Assembly (NCBI GenBank): GCA_051884615.1
Contig: JBJEVT010000041.1
Span: forward strand, 124,001-188,000
Source: UBA1724 sp051884615
Lineage (GTDB): Bacteria > Verrucomicrobiota > Lentisphaeria > Oligosphaerales > Oligosphaeraceae
DNA: 64,000 nt
Direction of reading: 5' to 3'
Shown: positions 52,878 through 62,010 of the stretch, in pieces
How the letters are laid out: every line of letters starts with the position of its first letter
Numbering within the stretch: the first letter of the stretch is position 1
Translations under genes and position numbers: made by a program
The notes under the pieces: generated by a model
Database searches by the model: none
Told to the model about the DNA's origin: nothing
Seen by the model: only the letters and a program-made list of their open reading frames with translations

Positions 52878-54686
52878 ATGCCCGAGAAGCGACGCCAGCA
52901 AGATGCCGATCCCCCGGAGGAGGGGACGCCGGGCCGGGGCCGGGTCGGCTTCTTCTCCCTGCTGGTCACCCTGGTCTTCCTGGGGCTGCTGGCGGTGGTG
53001 GGCTGGGTGCAGCTGCGTCCCTCCCGGGCCTTGCTGGAAAAAGCCGTCCGGGAGCAGAACCGCCTGGTGTATGTGCCCGCCTGCCGGGGGGAACTGCAGG
53101 CGCGGGACGGCGCGCCCCTGAATCTGACCCTGCCCAGCTACGCCATCGTCATCCGGCCGGACATGGTGCGGGATCCCCGGGACACCCGCATGACCACCCT
53201 GGCCAAGCTGGAGGAGGAGATCGCCTCCCTGGCCTCCGCGCTGGGCCCCGAAGCCTACCTGAAACGCCCGGGACGGGACCAGATCCTCCGGCATCTCCGG
53301 ACCGCCCCCGCCCTCCCCCTGACCCTCTGGGACGAGGTGGACGCGGAGACCCGGGCGCGCTGGCTGGCCCTGCAGCAAAAACACCCCGCCACGGAACTCC
53401 TCCTCTCCTGGAAACGACTCTACCAGGAGCCGGAGCTTGCCTACCATCTCCGGGGCAGAGTCCGCTCCGCTCCCCCCCGGCGGGATGGCATCCGGCGCTT
53501 CTGGAACGCCAGTTCCCCGGAACTCCAGGGCTTCTCCGGCATGGAGCGGACGCTGGACTATCTCCTGGCGGGCAGCGCCGGCGCGGAACTGCTCCAGACC
53601 GATGTCCTTTCCTACCGCAGCCAGGTCCTGGAATACCAGGCGGCCGTCCGGGGGGACGACTGCCGGCTGGCCCTCTGCCTCCCCGCCCAGCGCGCGGCCG
53701 AGGAGGCGTTCCGTCGCCAGGGGCTCTCCGGGGCGGTGGTGGCCCTGGAGATGGAGACGGGGAAGGTGCTGGTGATGGCCTCCCTCCCCTCCCCCTCCCT
53801 GGCGGGCGGCACCTCCTCCCCCCAGGGAAAATCCGGCGGCGAGCAGGTGAACCGCGCCCTGGCGGGATACTATCCCCCCGGCTCCATCCTGAAACCCCTC
53901 CTGGCGCTCTATGCCCTGGAACACGGGGTGGTCTCCCCCCGCGCCCCCCTGGTCCTGGATTGCCCGGGATATTTCTCCCTGGGGGGCGGCAAACGCCTGG
54001 GATGCTCCCATGTCCACGGGAAAGTGGACCTGGTCCACGCCCTCTCCCTCTCCTGCAACACCTACTTCTGCACCCTCGCGGGAAAGCTGAGCCGGGAACA
54101 ATGGGATGATTTCGCCGCCTTCTTCGCCTTCGGACAAAAAACCGGCGCCGACCTCCAGGAACAGGAAATCAACGGCATCCCCTTCTCCCCCGCCTGGGTC
54201 AAAGAACACCGCAAAGGAGACAAGGCATGGCACCCAGGGGACGCCGCCAACGGCGCCATCGGACAGGGAGGCTGGATCATCACCCCCATGCAAATCGCCC
54301 TTGCCATGAACTACGCCTTCACCGGAAAACTCTTCGCCCCCCGCTACGCCCTGGACGACGAACCCTCCCTCCGCACCACCCACGCCTTCCCCGCGGAAGC
54401 CCTGGCCATCCTCAAAGATGGCATGCGACAGTGCGTCCTCCAAGGCACCGGACAATCCCTGAACACCCCGCAGCTGGAAATCCTGGCCAAAACCGGCACC
54501 GCGGAAACCGGACGGAATCAACGACCCCATGCCTGGGTGGTTGCCCTGGCGCCCGCCAACCAGCCCCGTTTCCTGGTGGTGGTGGTGGCGGAACACGGGG
54601 GAGGCGGCGGGAAAGTGGCAGGCCCCATCGCCCGGGATGTCCTCCTGCAGCTCCACCGGGAAATCCCGCCGCCATCCCCGCTTTGA
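52878..54686 (+). CDS. Penicillin-binding protein 2-like transpeptidase
   Basis: The 602-residue class B PBP cross-links peptidoglycan. It has an N-terminal anchor helix (about 24-45), a dimerisation domain opening with CRGELQARDGAPL, and a transpeptidase domain with all three motifs: Ser336-x-x-Lys339 in PPGSILKP, SCN at 392-394 and KTG at 538-540. The order and spacing suit the MrdA (PBP2) type, active in cell elongation. RodA or MreB genes are not adjacent. The start is the ATG 20 nt after the 31-bp element. Confidence 0.92.
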   Translation: MPEKRRQQDADPPEEGTPGRGRVGFFSLLVTLVFLGLLAVVGWVQLRPSRALLEKAVREQNRLVYVPACRGELQARDGAPLNLTLPSYAIVIRPDMVRDPRDTRMTTLAKLEEEIASLASALGPEAYLKRPGRDQILRHLRTAPALPLTLWDEVDAETRARWLALQQKHPATELLLSWKRLYQEPELAYHLRGRVRSAPPRRDGIRRFWNASSPELQGFSGMERTLDYLLAGSAGAELLQTDVLSYRSQVLEYQAAVRGDDCRLALCLPAQRAAEEAFRRQGLSGAVVALEMETGKVLVMASLPSPSLAGGTSSPQGKSGGEQVNRALAGYYPPGSILKPLLALYALEHGVVSPRAPLVLDCPGYFSLGGGKRLGCSHVHGKVDLVHALSLSCNTYFCTLAGKLSREQWDDFAAFFAFGQKTGADLQEQEINGIPFSPAWVKEHRKGDKAWHPGDAANGAIGQGGWIITPMQIALAMNYAFTGKLFAPRYALDDEPSLRTTHAFPAEALAILKDGMRQCVLQGTGQSLNTPQLEILAKTGTAETGRNQRPHAWVVALAPANQPRFLVVVVAEHGGGGGKVAGPIARDVLLQLHREIPPPSPL

Positions 54687-54748
54687 CCTCAAAAAAGAGC
54701 CAGGCAGGACGATGCCCCGGGATCTTTTCCTGGCTTCCCCTTTTTCTT

Positions 54749-54784
54749 TTTGCACAAGTCAATTGATATTTTGCCCAGTGCAAA
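54749..54784 (+). promoter_or_regulatory. Inverted repeat, possible autoregulatory operator
   Basis: TTTGCAC and GTGCAAA flank 22 nt of AT-rich DNA immediately before the ATG of the winged-helix regulator remnant, which suits an operator for that regulator. Confidence 0.5.
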
Positions 54785-54788
54785 CAGA

Positions 54789-55291
54789 ATGGGGAGGCGC
54801 CAGCTGATTCAGCGCATCAAGAACTATCTGCGGAAGACGTTGGGCATGGAGGTCCGGGCCGTTCCCCGGGAGAACCGGTCTTTTCCCGCCTGCCTGGGAT
54901 GGAGTTTTGATTTTTATAAAACCGTCCTTGGCCGCCGCCCCTGTCTTCTAGCCCTGGAAAAGCCGGGAGTCCACCTGACCCCGCCGACCATCGACAAAAG
55001 CTTCGCGGCACTTTCGCCCCACGCGGGGGGGGCGCGGTGGTTGTTTTTGCCTGCGAGACCATGCCCGCCTATGAGAGGCAGCGGCTAATGCAACGCCGGA
55101 TTCCCTTCCTCATCCCCGACCGCCAGCTCTATCTTCCTTTTCCCGCCAGGGTCTTTTCCGAGTTTGGCACGAAGAAGCAACGGAGTTTCGAGGGTCTTGG
55201 CAACGGGGCGCAAATCCTCCTGTTGCGCTGGTGGAATGGTCTTTCCGCCGAGTTCAGCCTCCCGGAGGCGAGGAACGCCACCTGCCTGTAG
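54789..55291 (+). pseudogene. Winged-helix (MarR-like) regulator, frameshifted and truncated
   Basis: The first part reads MGRRQLIQRIKNYLRKTLGM to HLTPPTIDKSFAALSPHAGG in one frame. After a run of eight G (55025-55032) the sense continues in another frame as VVVFACETMPAYERQRLMQR, then IPFLIPDRQLYLPF. One extra G would join them. The sequence matches a family of plasmid- and island-borne winged-helix regulators with the conserved LPxYxRQRLI...PFIVPGxQLYLP block. The C-terminal DNA-binding part is missing: the frame ends after LPEARNATCL where homology switches to an antisense phage gene. The G8 tract could be a sequencing error or a phase-variable switch, but the truncation means the gene is dead. 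Confidence 0.75.
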
Positions 55292-55986
55292 CTCCTCGCC
55301 AGTGCCGATCCTGCGACGCTTCCCCGTATACCCATGTTAGCCAGGACGCCAAGGGCAGCGGAAGTCTGACGGAGACTCTGCCCGACGGAAGATGCCGCAG
55401 GTCCTGCCGTCTTTAGAGCCTCGCCCAAGTCCGTCAGAGTCTGGGCAGAACCGTTGGCGGTGGCGGCAAGGTAATCGGATGCAGGACCAATGTCCTGCGC
55501 ACCAAGGCCGAAGACGCGCAAGTTGTTTGCAGCGATAGTGGCGGCCGTCGCAAGGTCGGTGCCGGTGGCCTGGGACAGGGCCATGATGGTCCCCGTCGCC
55601 TCCTTGATCTCCTCCGGGGAGAATCCCATCATCCCAAGGGACTGCATCCCGCTGGCCACCTGGGAGGACGTGAAGGCAGTAGAAGCCCCAAGTTCCCTGG
55701 CCAAGTCGTTCAGTTCCTTCAAATTGTCGCCTGTCGCACCCGTGACGGCACCAACTCGGCGCATCACATCGTCAAATCCTGCGAAAGCCTTGACACCCCC
55801 CGCAAACGGTGCAAGCATCTTCTCCCCGATGTCCTGGAGTGGTTGCCCAAATTTTGCGCACGCCTTGGCAAAGTTTCGAGTCTTGTCCTCTAAACCATTG
55901 AGATCTTTCAGGAAGCCGTCTGACTCAAGGACAACCTGAGGATATGAATATGCGGCAAATTTATCACTGGGAACAGTTCCACTCAT
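55285..55986 (-). pseudogene. Phage tail tape-measure protein, N-terminal fragment
   Basis: About 230 residues match the TP901-type tail tape-measure domain: FDDVMRRVGAVTGATGDNL, ELGASTAFTSSQVASGMQSL and GIRGSVAGSALARSYR. In phages this protein sets tail length and is far longer. After SALARSYRQ the frame runs antisense through the regulator remnant and stops at 55129, so the gene was cut. No other phage gene is visible on either side. It is the relic of a lost prophage or a small transferred piece. Confidence 0.8.
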
Positions 55987-55996
55987 GATTGTGTGC

Positions 55997-56002
55997 TATA
56001 TT
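55997..56002 (+). promoter_or_regulatory. -10 box of the AT-rich orphan
   Basis: TATATT lies 18 nt before the ATG at 56021, between the divergent tape-measure relic and the orphan gene. Confidence 0.45.
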
Positions 56003-56020
56003 GGGGGGCGGAGGTGAAAG

Positions 56021-56380
56021 ATGATGAAACGTTACCTTGTACGTGTTTATAAGTTTGATCCAGGAAGTTACGCAACGATACACTATAATGTCCGTGATAG
56101 GTTGACTGGTAAATCGTATTCAGGCCTAGATACCATTGAAGCATTCAAGGATTATAAAGGGACGATACAGGAACTGGCGAATGACATGGACATAGAAGAT
56201 GAGTATCCAATTCTTGGTGTGTATGGAGATAGGTACATTGTATCCAACAAAAGCTGGACAGGGTTTCCTTTCTTGTATCTTGAACTGAATGAAAAGGGGA
56301 AAAGAGAACGGCATTGGGCGATGTTTCACAAGCATTTGTGGAAGCCTTGGAATGTATCCATAGTTCCCTATCATAAATAA
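56021..56380 (+). CDS. Unknown 119-residue protein, AT-rich
   Basis: The protein reads MMKRYLVRVYKFDPGSYATI and is rich in Tyr, Lys and Ile, quite unlike the codon use of its neighbours. No signal peptide or membrane helix. A GGAGGTGAAAG Shine-Dalgarno supports the start, either at this ATG or the next codon. It lies beside the phage relic and was probably acquired with it. I recognise no family. Small soluble proteins of this kind are often immunity or anti-toxin proteins, but nothing here proves it. A palindrome AATAAC-N5-GTTATT follows the stop. Confidence 0.7.
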   Translation: MMKRYLVRVYKFDPGSYATIHYNVRDRLTGKSYSGLDTIEAFKDYKGTIQELANDMDIEDEYPILGVYGDRYIVSNKSWTGFPFLYLELNEKGKRERHWAMFHKHLWKPWNVSIVPYHK

Positions 56381-56827
56381 TAACCTCCTGTTATTCGCAA
56401 GCAATTGCCTTGAAGACTTGCGCCGCTTCCTTGGGGGATTTCACCACCTTGGCATGGGTTGCTTCTCTTCTGTATGGATTAAGGCAAAGGCATGGACGGA
56501 CTTGTCCACTCGCAGAGCCAGGGGAGAACCGGTGGATTCCAGGAATGTAAAGAAGCACCGCAACGACGTGTCCCGCCTGGTCACCATGATTCCCCCCGGC
56601 CTTTCCCTCCGTCTTCCCCCAGCCATCTCCATGGAAATGGCGGAGTTTCTCCGGCGTCTGACCATCGAACGCCACGACCTTGCCGTGCTGGACATTCGCG
56701 GAACTCCCGATGAAATCCGTCCCTTGCCGACGACTCTGCCAGGGCAGCCGTGATTTTCCCGGCACAGGGGCGTTTTTCCCGCGCCCCTCCCTGGAATGGC
56801 GGCGACGCGCCCCCCTGGAGGGACGTG
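56381..56827. other. Gap with decayed sequence
   Basis: 447 nt between the orphan and the UvrD helicase. A minus-strand frame ends in a coding-looking stretch (EATHAKVVKSPKEAAQVF) near 56391-56470, but it continues upstream into nonsense. A plus-strand frame of 111 codons also exists without a Shine-Dalgarno. I regard the stretch as debris of lost genes and name none. Confidence 0.4.
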
Positions 56828-58816
56828 TCAGCTCAACAGAAGGTCGATGGCGGCCTTGGCGTCCAGTTTCACATAGAGATCCTCCGGCTTTCCCAGGCGA
56901 AGCAGTTCCTGGGGGATTTCCGAGAGGAACTTGGAGGGGGTGCGGGGCATGCTGACCTTTCCCTCCCGGCGTCGTTCCGCGTGGGTAAGGAAGAGTTCCC
57001 GTTTGGCGCGGGTGATGGCCACATAGAAGAGGCGTCGTTCCTCGGCCTCGTTTCCTTCCTCCATGGCCCGGGCGTGGGGGAAGAGATCCCGTTCCATGCC
57101 CGCCAGATAGACCACGGGAAATTCCAGGCCCTTGGCGGCATGGACCGTCATCAGCGTGACGGCCTCCTCTTCCTCCTTCTTTCGCCCTCCCTTGGCGGCG
57201 TCGTCCATGAGGCTGATTTCGTCCAGCAGGCCGTCCAGGGTGCCCCGTCCCCCGTTTCTCTGGTCGTAATCTGCCAGGGAGGAGAGGAATTCCAGGACAT
57301 TGTCCCGTTTGGTCAAAGCCAGTTCCAGGGGCTTGTAGAGTTTGGCCAGTCCCTCCAGGTATCCCATGTCCTGGTAGAGCCGTCGGGTTTTCTCGTAGAG
57401 CCCGCCGGCCTCCTGGAAGGCGTCGCGGGCCTTTCGGAGAATGGCCAGGAAATTGCGGAGAGAGCCCTGGGCGTCGGCGGGGAGGCGGGAGAGGACATCC
57501 TCCCGCCCCGCCAGTTCCTGCATGGGCAGATGGCGTTCCTCCCGGAAGGCGTGGAGGCGTTCCAGCGTGGTGTCTCCGATGCCCCGGGGGGGGACGTTGA
57601 CCACCCGGAGGAAAGCCTGGTCGTTCCGGGGATTGGCCACCGCCTCCAGGAAGCCCCGGGCATCCAGGATTTCCCGTCCCTGGTAGAAGGCGGTGCCTCC
57701 CACCAGATGATAGGGGATGCGTTCCTTGCGGAACTGCTCCTCCAGGATTCGGCTTTGGAGATTGGAGCGGTAAAGGACGGCGAAATCCTTCCAGGGGAGG
57801 CGGCGATGTTCGTGGGCCTCCTTGATGTTCCGCACCAGGAATCTGGCCTCGGCGGTCTCGTCCTCGCAGCGCACCTCCTGGATCAGCGGGCCATCCTCCT
57901 TTTCCGACCACAGATTCTTCGTGTGGCGTTCCTGGTTGTGGGCGATGACGGCGTTGGCCGCCTTGAGGATCACGCCGGTGGAGCGGTAGTTCTGCTCCAG
58001 CCGGATCACCTTGACATTGGGGTAGAGGCGGTCGAAATGGAGGATGTTCTCCACCTCGGCGCCCCGCCATCCGTAGATGGCCTGGTCGTCGTCTCCCACC
58101 ACCGCCAGATTTCCCTCCGCGCCCGCCAGCATGGTCATCAGCTTCAGCTGGACCCGGTTGGTGTCCTGGTATTCGTCGATCATGATGCGCTGGTAGCGGC
58201 GGTGATATTCCTCCCGCACCTGGGGATGCTCCTCCCACAGTCTCACCGTCAGATAGAGGAGGTCGTCGAAATCCAGCCGGTCCATCTGCTTCATGCGCCG
58301 CTGGTATTCCTCGTAGACCTGGGCCACCTCCTGGCAATGGGGATAGCCCTGCCGGCGCACCTCGTCGGGGGAAAGGCAGGCCGCCTTCGCCATGGAGATG
58401 CGGTTGCTCCACAGGGCTCTGTCATAGCCCTCACCGGTCTGGCCCAGGCGGGTCATGATCTCCGTCACCAGCCCGATCCGGTCCCCCTCCTGTCCGATGG
58501 AGAAATGGGAGCTGTATCCCAGCAGGGAGATGTGGCGGCGCAGGACCTTGACGCAGAAGGCGTGGAAGGTGGAGATGGTCATCTCCCCGGCGCTCTGGGG
58601 TCCCACGAAGGCGGAGATTCTCTCCTGCATCTCCCGGGCGGCCTTCCGGGTGAAGGTCACCGCCAGGATGGCGCCGGGGGGGATGCCGTGCCGGACCAGA
58701 TTGGCGATGCGGTGGACGATGACGGTGGTCTTTCCGGTGCCTGCGCCTGCCAGCAGCAGAAGCGGCCCGTCCAGGGTGTCCACCGCCTCCTGCTGGCGGG
58801 GATTCATCCGGCTCAT
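56828..58816 (-). CDS. UvrD/Rep-family DNA helicase
   Basis: The 662-residue superfamily 1 helicase unwinds DNA 3' to 5' in repair or replication restart. Motif I is GAGTGKTT (24-31), then VTFTRKAAREM, DEYQDTN (motif II), VGDDDQAIYGWRGA (III), LEQNYRST (IV), VTLMTVHAAKGLEFPVVYL (V) and RRLFYVAITRAKRELFLTHA (VI). Length and motif order fit Rep/PcrA. The ATG overlaps the stop of the upstream acyltransferase gene (ATGA), so it is translated with it; it is the last gene of this minus-strand operon. Confidence 0.95.
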   Translation of the reverse strand: MSRMNPRQQEAVDTLDGPLLLLAGAGTGKTTVIVHRIANLVRHGIPPGAILAVTFTRKAAREMQERISAFVGPQSAGEMTISTFHAFCVKVLRRHISLLGYSSHFSIGQEGDRIGLVTEIMTRLGQTGEGYDRALWSNRISMAKAACLSPDEVRRQGYPHCQEVAQVYEEYQRRMKQMDRLDFDDLLYLTVRLWEEHPQVREEYHRRYQRIMIDEYQDTNRVQLKLMTMLAGAEGNLAVVGDDDQAIYGWRGAEVENILHFDRLYPNVKVIRLEQNYRSTGVILKAANAVIAHNQERHTKNLWSEKEDGPLIQEVRCEDETAEARFLVRNIKEAHEHRRLPWKDFAVLYRSNLQSRILEEQFRKERIPYHLVGGTAFYQGREILDARGFLEAVANPRNDQAFLRVVNVPPRGIGDTTLERLHAFREERHLPMQELAGREDVLSRLPADAQGSLRNFLAILRKARDAFQEAGGLYEKTRRLYQDMGYLEGLAKLYKPLELALTKRDNVLEFLSSLADYDQRNGGRGTLDGLLDEISLMDDAAKGGRKKEEEEAVTLMTVHAAKGLEFPVVYLAGMERDLFPHARAMEEGNEAEERRLFYVAITRAKRELFLTHAERRREGKVSMPRTPSKFLSEIPQELLRLGKPEDLYVKLDAKAAIDLLLS

Positions 58817-59499
58817 GGGCGTCTCTCCTCCGGGTCCCGGATCAGGGAGAGCATGGCATCCCGGATGCGCTCCTGCTCCTCCTCCTCCGAGGGCGGGGAA
58901 GCCTCCCGGCGGGGAGCGACATGGATGGGTTCCCCCAGGACAATCTCCACCTTGGAGAAGGGCCAGGGGATCTGCATGCGGTCCCAACTGTGCATCTGCC
59001 AGCAATGGGAGGCGTTCAAGGCGATGGGCACCAGGGGCACCGCCCCGATCCTGCCCAGGGCCACGGCGCCGGGATGCACCGTGTATCGGGGTCCCCGGGG
59101 ACCGTCCAGGGTGAGGACGGCGCTTCGCCCCTCCTTCAGGGCGTGCAGCAGCCCCAGCAGTGCCTGCCCCCCCTTCCGGGAGGAGGAGCCGCGGACGCTC
59201 TCCAGGCCGAAGGAGCGGACGATGGTGGAGATATATTCGCCGTCCCGGGAGGCGCTGATCATGACCGTGCAGCGGGAAAGGACGCTCCGGGGCACCAGGC
59301 ACACGGCGGAAAGGACCCGGTTGTGCCACAGGAGGAAGGCCACGGGCTGTTCCGGCAGGGTGTCCAGCACCTCCCGGCATCCGGTGATCCTCACCCGGAT
59401 GGTGGCGGCGTAGAGCTTCATCACGCCGGCCAGCAGCCAGGCCAGCCACCGGGGCATGTGGCGTTTGTTCTTCAGGGTGAAAAGGGAACGGGTTCCCAT
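58813..59499 (-). CDS. DUF374 lysophospholipid acyltransferase-family protein
   Basis: The 228-residue protein belongs to DUF374, relatives of LpxL-type and glycerolipid acyltransferases. LLWHNRVLSAV, SASRDGEYIS, RGSSSRKGG and TLDGPRGPRYTVHPGAVALG are the family motifs. One membrane helix is near the N-terminus (about 17-33). It likely transfers an acyl chain in envelope lipid synthesis. It lies 24 nt after the zinc-ribbon gene and overlaps uvrD by 4 nt. Confidence 0.9.
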   Translation of the reverse strand: MGTRSLFTLKNKRHMPRWLAWLLAGVMKLYAATIRVRITGCREVLDTLPEQPVAFLLWHNRVLSAVCLVPRSVLSRCTVMISASRDGEYISTIVRSFGLESVRGSSSRKGGQALLGLLHALKEGRSAVLTLDGPRGPRYTVHPGAVALGRIGAVPLVPIALNASHCWQMHSWDRMQIPWPFSKVEIVLGEPIHVAPRREASPPSEEEEQERIRDAMLSLIRDPEERRP

Positions 59500-59523
59500 G
59501 GCGAGGCGCTCCGGGTCAGTCCG

Positions 59524-60243
59524 TCAAGAAAGCTCCTCCAGCAGGATCGCGCCGCAGTGGTCGCAAGTCTGGAGAGTCTTGTCCCGGTTCAGCTCCTGGA
59601 TCTTGTGGGGGGTGACGGCACGGCGGCAACGCTGGCAGACCCCCTGTTCCACAGACACGGCCCAGGGGCGCAGGGCGCCCTGCTGACGTCCGGAGAGGAG
59701 ATGTTCGTAGAGGCGACGGACCTCCAGGGGGACTTGCTCCGCCAGGGCCGCCCGCTCCCCTTCCCGTTTGGCCAGTTCCTCCCCCAGATTCCGGGCCTTC
59801 CGCCCCAGGGAGAGCTTCTGTTCCTCCAGGGTCTTGCGCTCCTGCTGCAGCCGCTCCTTCTCCTGGAGAAAATCCTTCTCGGCCTTCTCCGCCTCCTCCA
59901 GGGCCAGCAGCTGGCGCTCCTCGTTCTCCTGGAGCCGGAGGCGATACCGCTCCAGGGTCTCCATGGCCATCTGATATTCGTCGTTCTTGCGGATTTCGGC
60001 GGTCTTCACCTGGAACTGATGGCGCTCCTTGGCAAGCTTCAGCCCCTCCTCCTCCAGGGCGCGGCACCTCTCCCGGGCCGACACCGCCAGACGCTGGACG
60101 CCCGCCACCTCCTCCTGCCGGGCAAGAAATGCCTGGGAAAGCCGCTTCCATTGGACGTTCAACTCCTCCCGCTCCCTCCGCAGGGAGTCCCGGGTCAAGT
60201 CATTCTCCTGCAACGCCAGCAACTTTTCCTTCCATTCCTGCAT
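59524..60243 (-). CDS. Coiled-coil protein with C4 zinc ribbon
   Basis: The 239-residue protein consists of a long Glu/Lys/Arg-rich coiled coil (about 5-185) and a C-terminal zinc ribbon (CQRC and CDHCG). This architecture is that of the zf-RING_7/YbgI-adjacent family often annotated as a C4-type zinc ribbon protein, for which nucleic-acid binding has been proposed. It is soluble. The exact role is unknown. It sits in a co-directional run with 60 nt to the upstream DUF4091 gene. Confidence 0.85.
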   Translation of the reverse strand: MQEWKEKLLALQENDLTRDSLRREREELNVQWKRLSQAFLARQEEVAGVQRLAVSARERCRALEEEGLKLAKERHQFQVKTAEIRKNDEYQMAMETLERYRLRLQENEERQLLALEEAEKAEKDFLQEKERLQQERKTLEEQKLSLGRKARNLGEELAKREGERAALAEQVPLEVRRLYEHLLSGRQQGALRPWAVSVEQGVCQRCRRAVTPHKIQELNRDKTLQTCDHCGAILLEELS

Positions 60244-60303
60244 GGTTCTACCTCGTGGGGGAAGAGGGGGGGGTGAGAAAAACGGGGAGAGGCCGGGACG
60301 GAA

Positions 60304-61989
60304 TCAGATTCTCTGGTCGATGGCCTGGAGAATCCGCTGGTTCACATCCTGGACCCACTGGGCGGAGTGGGGATAGTCGGTCATGGACAGAGGACGCTCC
60401 ACTCCCTCCTGGAGAATGGCCAGCACCGCCTCCCGGCCCGCCAGGGACTCCAGCAACTGGCAGGCCCGATAGTCCTGCATGGCCTCGGCGAAGACTTCGT
60501 AGCGCAGGGAATCCACGGGATCGTCGTGGCGTCCGGGATAGACCAGATAGGAGTCTCCCCCGAAGAAACCGAAGCCGGCGGAGGTGTTCTGCCAGGGATT
60601 GAGATCCCAGTCCAGGGAGTATTGGGAGAACCAGAAATTGTGCCCCCAGTGGAGGAATCCCTCCTGCCCCAGGGCATAGAGGAGGACGCCCAGGGCCCGG
60701 TTGCGCCAGCTGGGCAGCCCCATGAGGCGGTTGGGCGCGCCGTGCTGCCAGGTGCCGCAGTAGTAGCACCAGCGGCTCTTCAGGGGCAGCGCCTGGAAAT
60801 TGTCCAGGGCGGTGGTGACGGGGATGGGGCGCTGGCTGACTCCCTCCTTCACGAACTCCACATCGGACATGGCGTCCACCACGGGGAATTCCTCGTCGGG
60901 GAGATGGCGGGTCATGAGAGCCAGGCTCTGGCGATAGCGTTCCAGGGAATCGGCCTGGGGTTCGTCGGAGTTATGGAAGATGCACTTTCCGGCCAGGTCC
61001 CGTTCCCGGAGGAACCGCGCCAGGGCGGGGAGCAGCTGGTTCAGGAAATCCTGGTATTCCGGGGAGGTGGCGGCCACGTCCCATCCGAATCTCCGCTTGC
61101 CGTTCACCAGGATCTTGGGGGTGGCGCGGGCGCCCCACTGGCTGAAGGCGTGGGTGAACTCGAAGCGCTCCATGCCCCACTGCCGGGCAAGGGTGATCCA
61201 CTTCTCCAGCAGGGCGAAGTCGAAGCGATACCGGCCCTCCTCCTCGGTGATGCCCAGCAGCTGGCAGGTGGGACGCTCCCGCCCGATGGCGGTGTCCAGG
61301 GGCGGCGTCCACAGGGGCGTGAAGAGGACATTGACCCCGTGCGCCACCATGTCCTTCACATATTTCTCCAGAATCTCCCAGAAACGGGGCTCCTGGAAGC
61401 CCACGCCATACCAGTGCTGCAGGCAGTCCACATGAAACCAGGAGCAGGACCACAGGGTCTGCTTCGGCAGCTCCGCGGGGATGATGTCCAGCTCCACCTC
61501 CATGACGGCGGGGGGCATGGGTTCCAGAGGCCAGGCCAGGCGCACCTGCTCCTGGGAGGGGGTGGAGAGGAGAATCCGCAGGGGATGACGGCCCGAGGGG
61601 CACTCCCGGGGAATGTCCACGGAGACCCACAGGCTGGTCCATTTCCGGGAGGGGACGGAGAGGAGGCTTTCCGCGCCCAGGGGCAACAGGGGGTCGGGGA
61701 AGAATCCGGGGTCGGCGGTCAGGACGAGGGGATCCTCGGGAGCGGCGGGCAGATCGCTGAAGACCATGCCTGTCTGGCGCAGGACGACCTGCTCCCGGAA
61801 GAGGGAATCCACCTGGCAGAGCTGGAAGGTGCGCACCGGGGAGAAGACAGCCACCTGGAAATTCAGGCGCTGGCCCTGGAGCACGGTGAAGCGCCGGGAG
61901 GTCCTGGGGACGGCGGTGAGTTCCGGCTTCAGAAAGACCTTCTGGAGATCATCCAGCAGACGGAGTTGCAAAGTCTGGGATTCGCCCAT
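60304..61989 (-). CDS. DUF4091 domain protein (putative glycoside hydrolase)
   Basis: The 561-residue protein shows the DUF4091 pattern: an N-terminal beta region, a TIM-barrel-like middle (WFHVDCLQHWYGVGF, NVLFTPLWTPPLDTA, HNSDEPQ) and the C-terminal WGHNFWFSQYSLDWDLNPW and GDSYLVYPG...SLRYEVFAEAMQDY. Such proteins are linked to polysaccharide degradation, but no substrate is proven. DEP in HNSDEP could hold a catalytic acid. No signal peptide is seen. It starts 21 nt after the Na/Pi cotransporter stop. Confidence 0.85.
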   Translation of the reverse strand: MGESQTLQLRLLDDLQKVFLKPELTAVPRTSRRFTVLQGQRLNFQVAVFSPVRTFQLCQVDSLFREQVVLRQTGMVFSDLPAAPEDPLVLTADPGFFPDPLLPLGAESLLSVPSRKWTSLWVSVDIPRECPSGRHPLRILLSTPSQEQVRLAWPLEPMPPAVMEVELDIIPAELPKQTLWSCSWFHVDCLQHWYGVGFQEPRFWEILEKYVKDMVAHGVNVLFTPLWTPPLDTAIGRERPTCQLLGITEEEGRYRFDFALLEKWITLARQWGMERFEFTHAFSQWGARATPKILVNGKRRFGWDVAATSPEYQDFLNQLLPALARFLRERDLAGKCIFHNSDEPQADSLERYRQSLALMTRHLPDEEFPVVDAMSDVEFVKEGVSQRPIPVTTALDNFQALPLKSRWCYYCGTWQHGAPNRLMGLPSWRNRALGVLLYALGQEGFLHWGHNFWFSQYSLDWDLNPWQNTSAGFGFFGGDSYLVYPGRHDDPVDSLRYEVFAEAMQDYRACQLLESLAGREAVLAILQEGVERPLSMTDYPHSAQWVQDVNQRILQAIDQRI

Positions 61990-62010
61990 GGGGAAAAGGA
62001 GGAGGGAGAG

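Noticed and set aside
55129..55284. C-terminal part of the tape-measure frame
   Set aside because: From here the frame runs antisense through the regulator remnant; it is read-through, not phage sequence.
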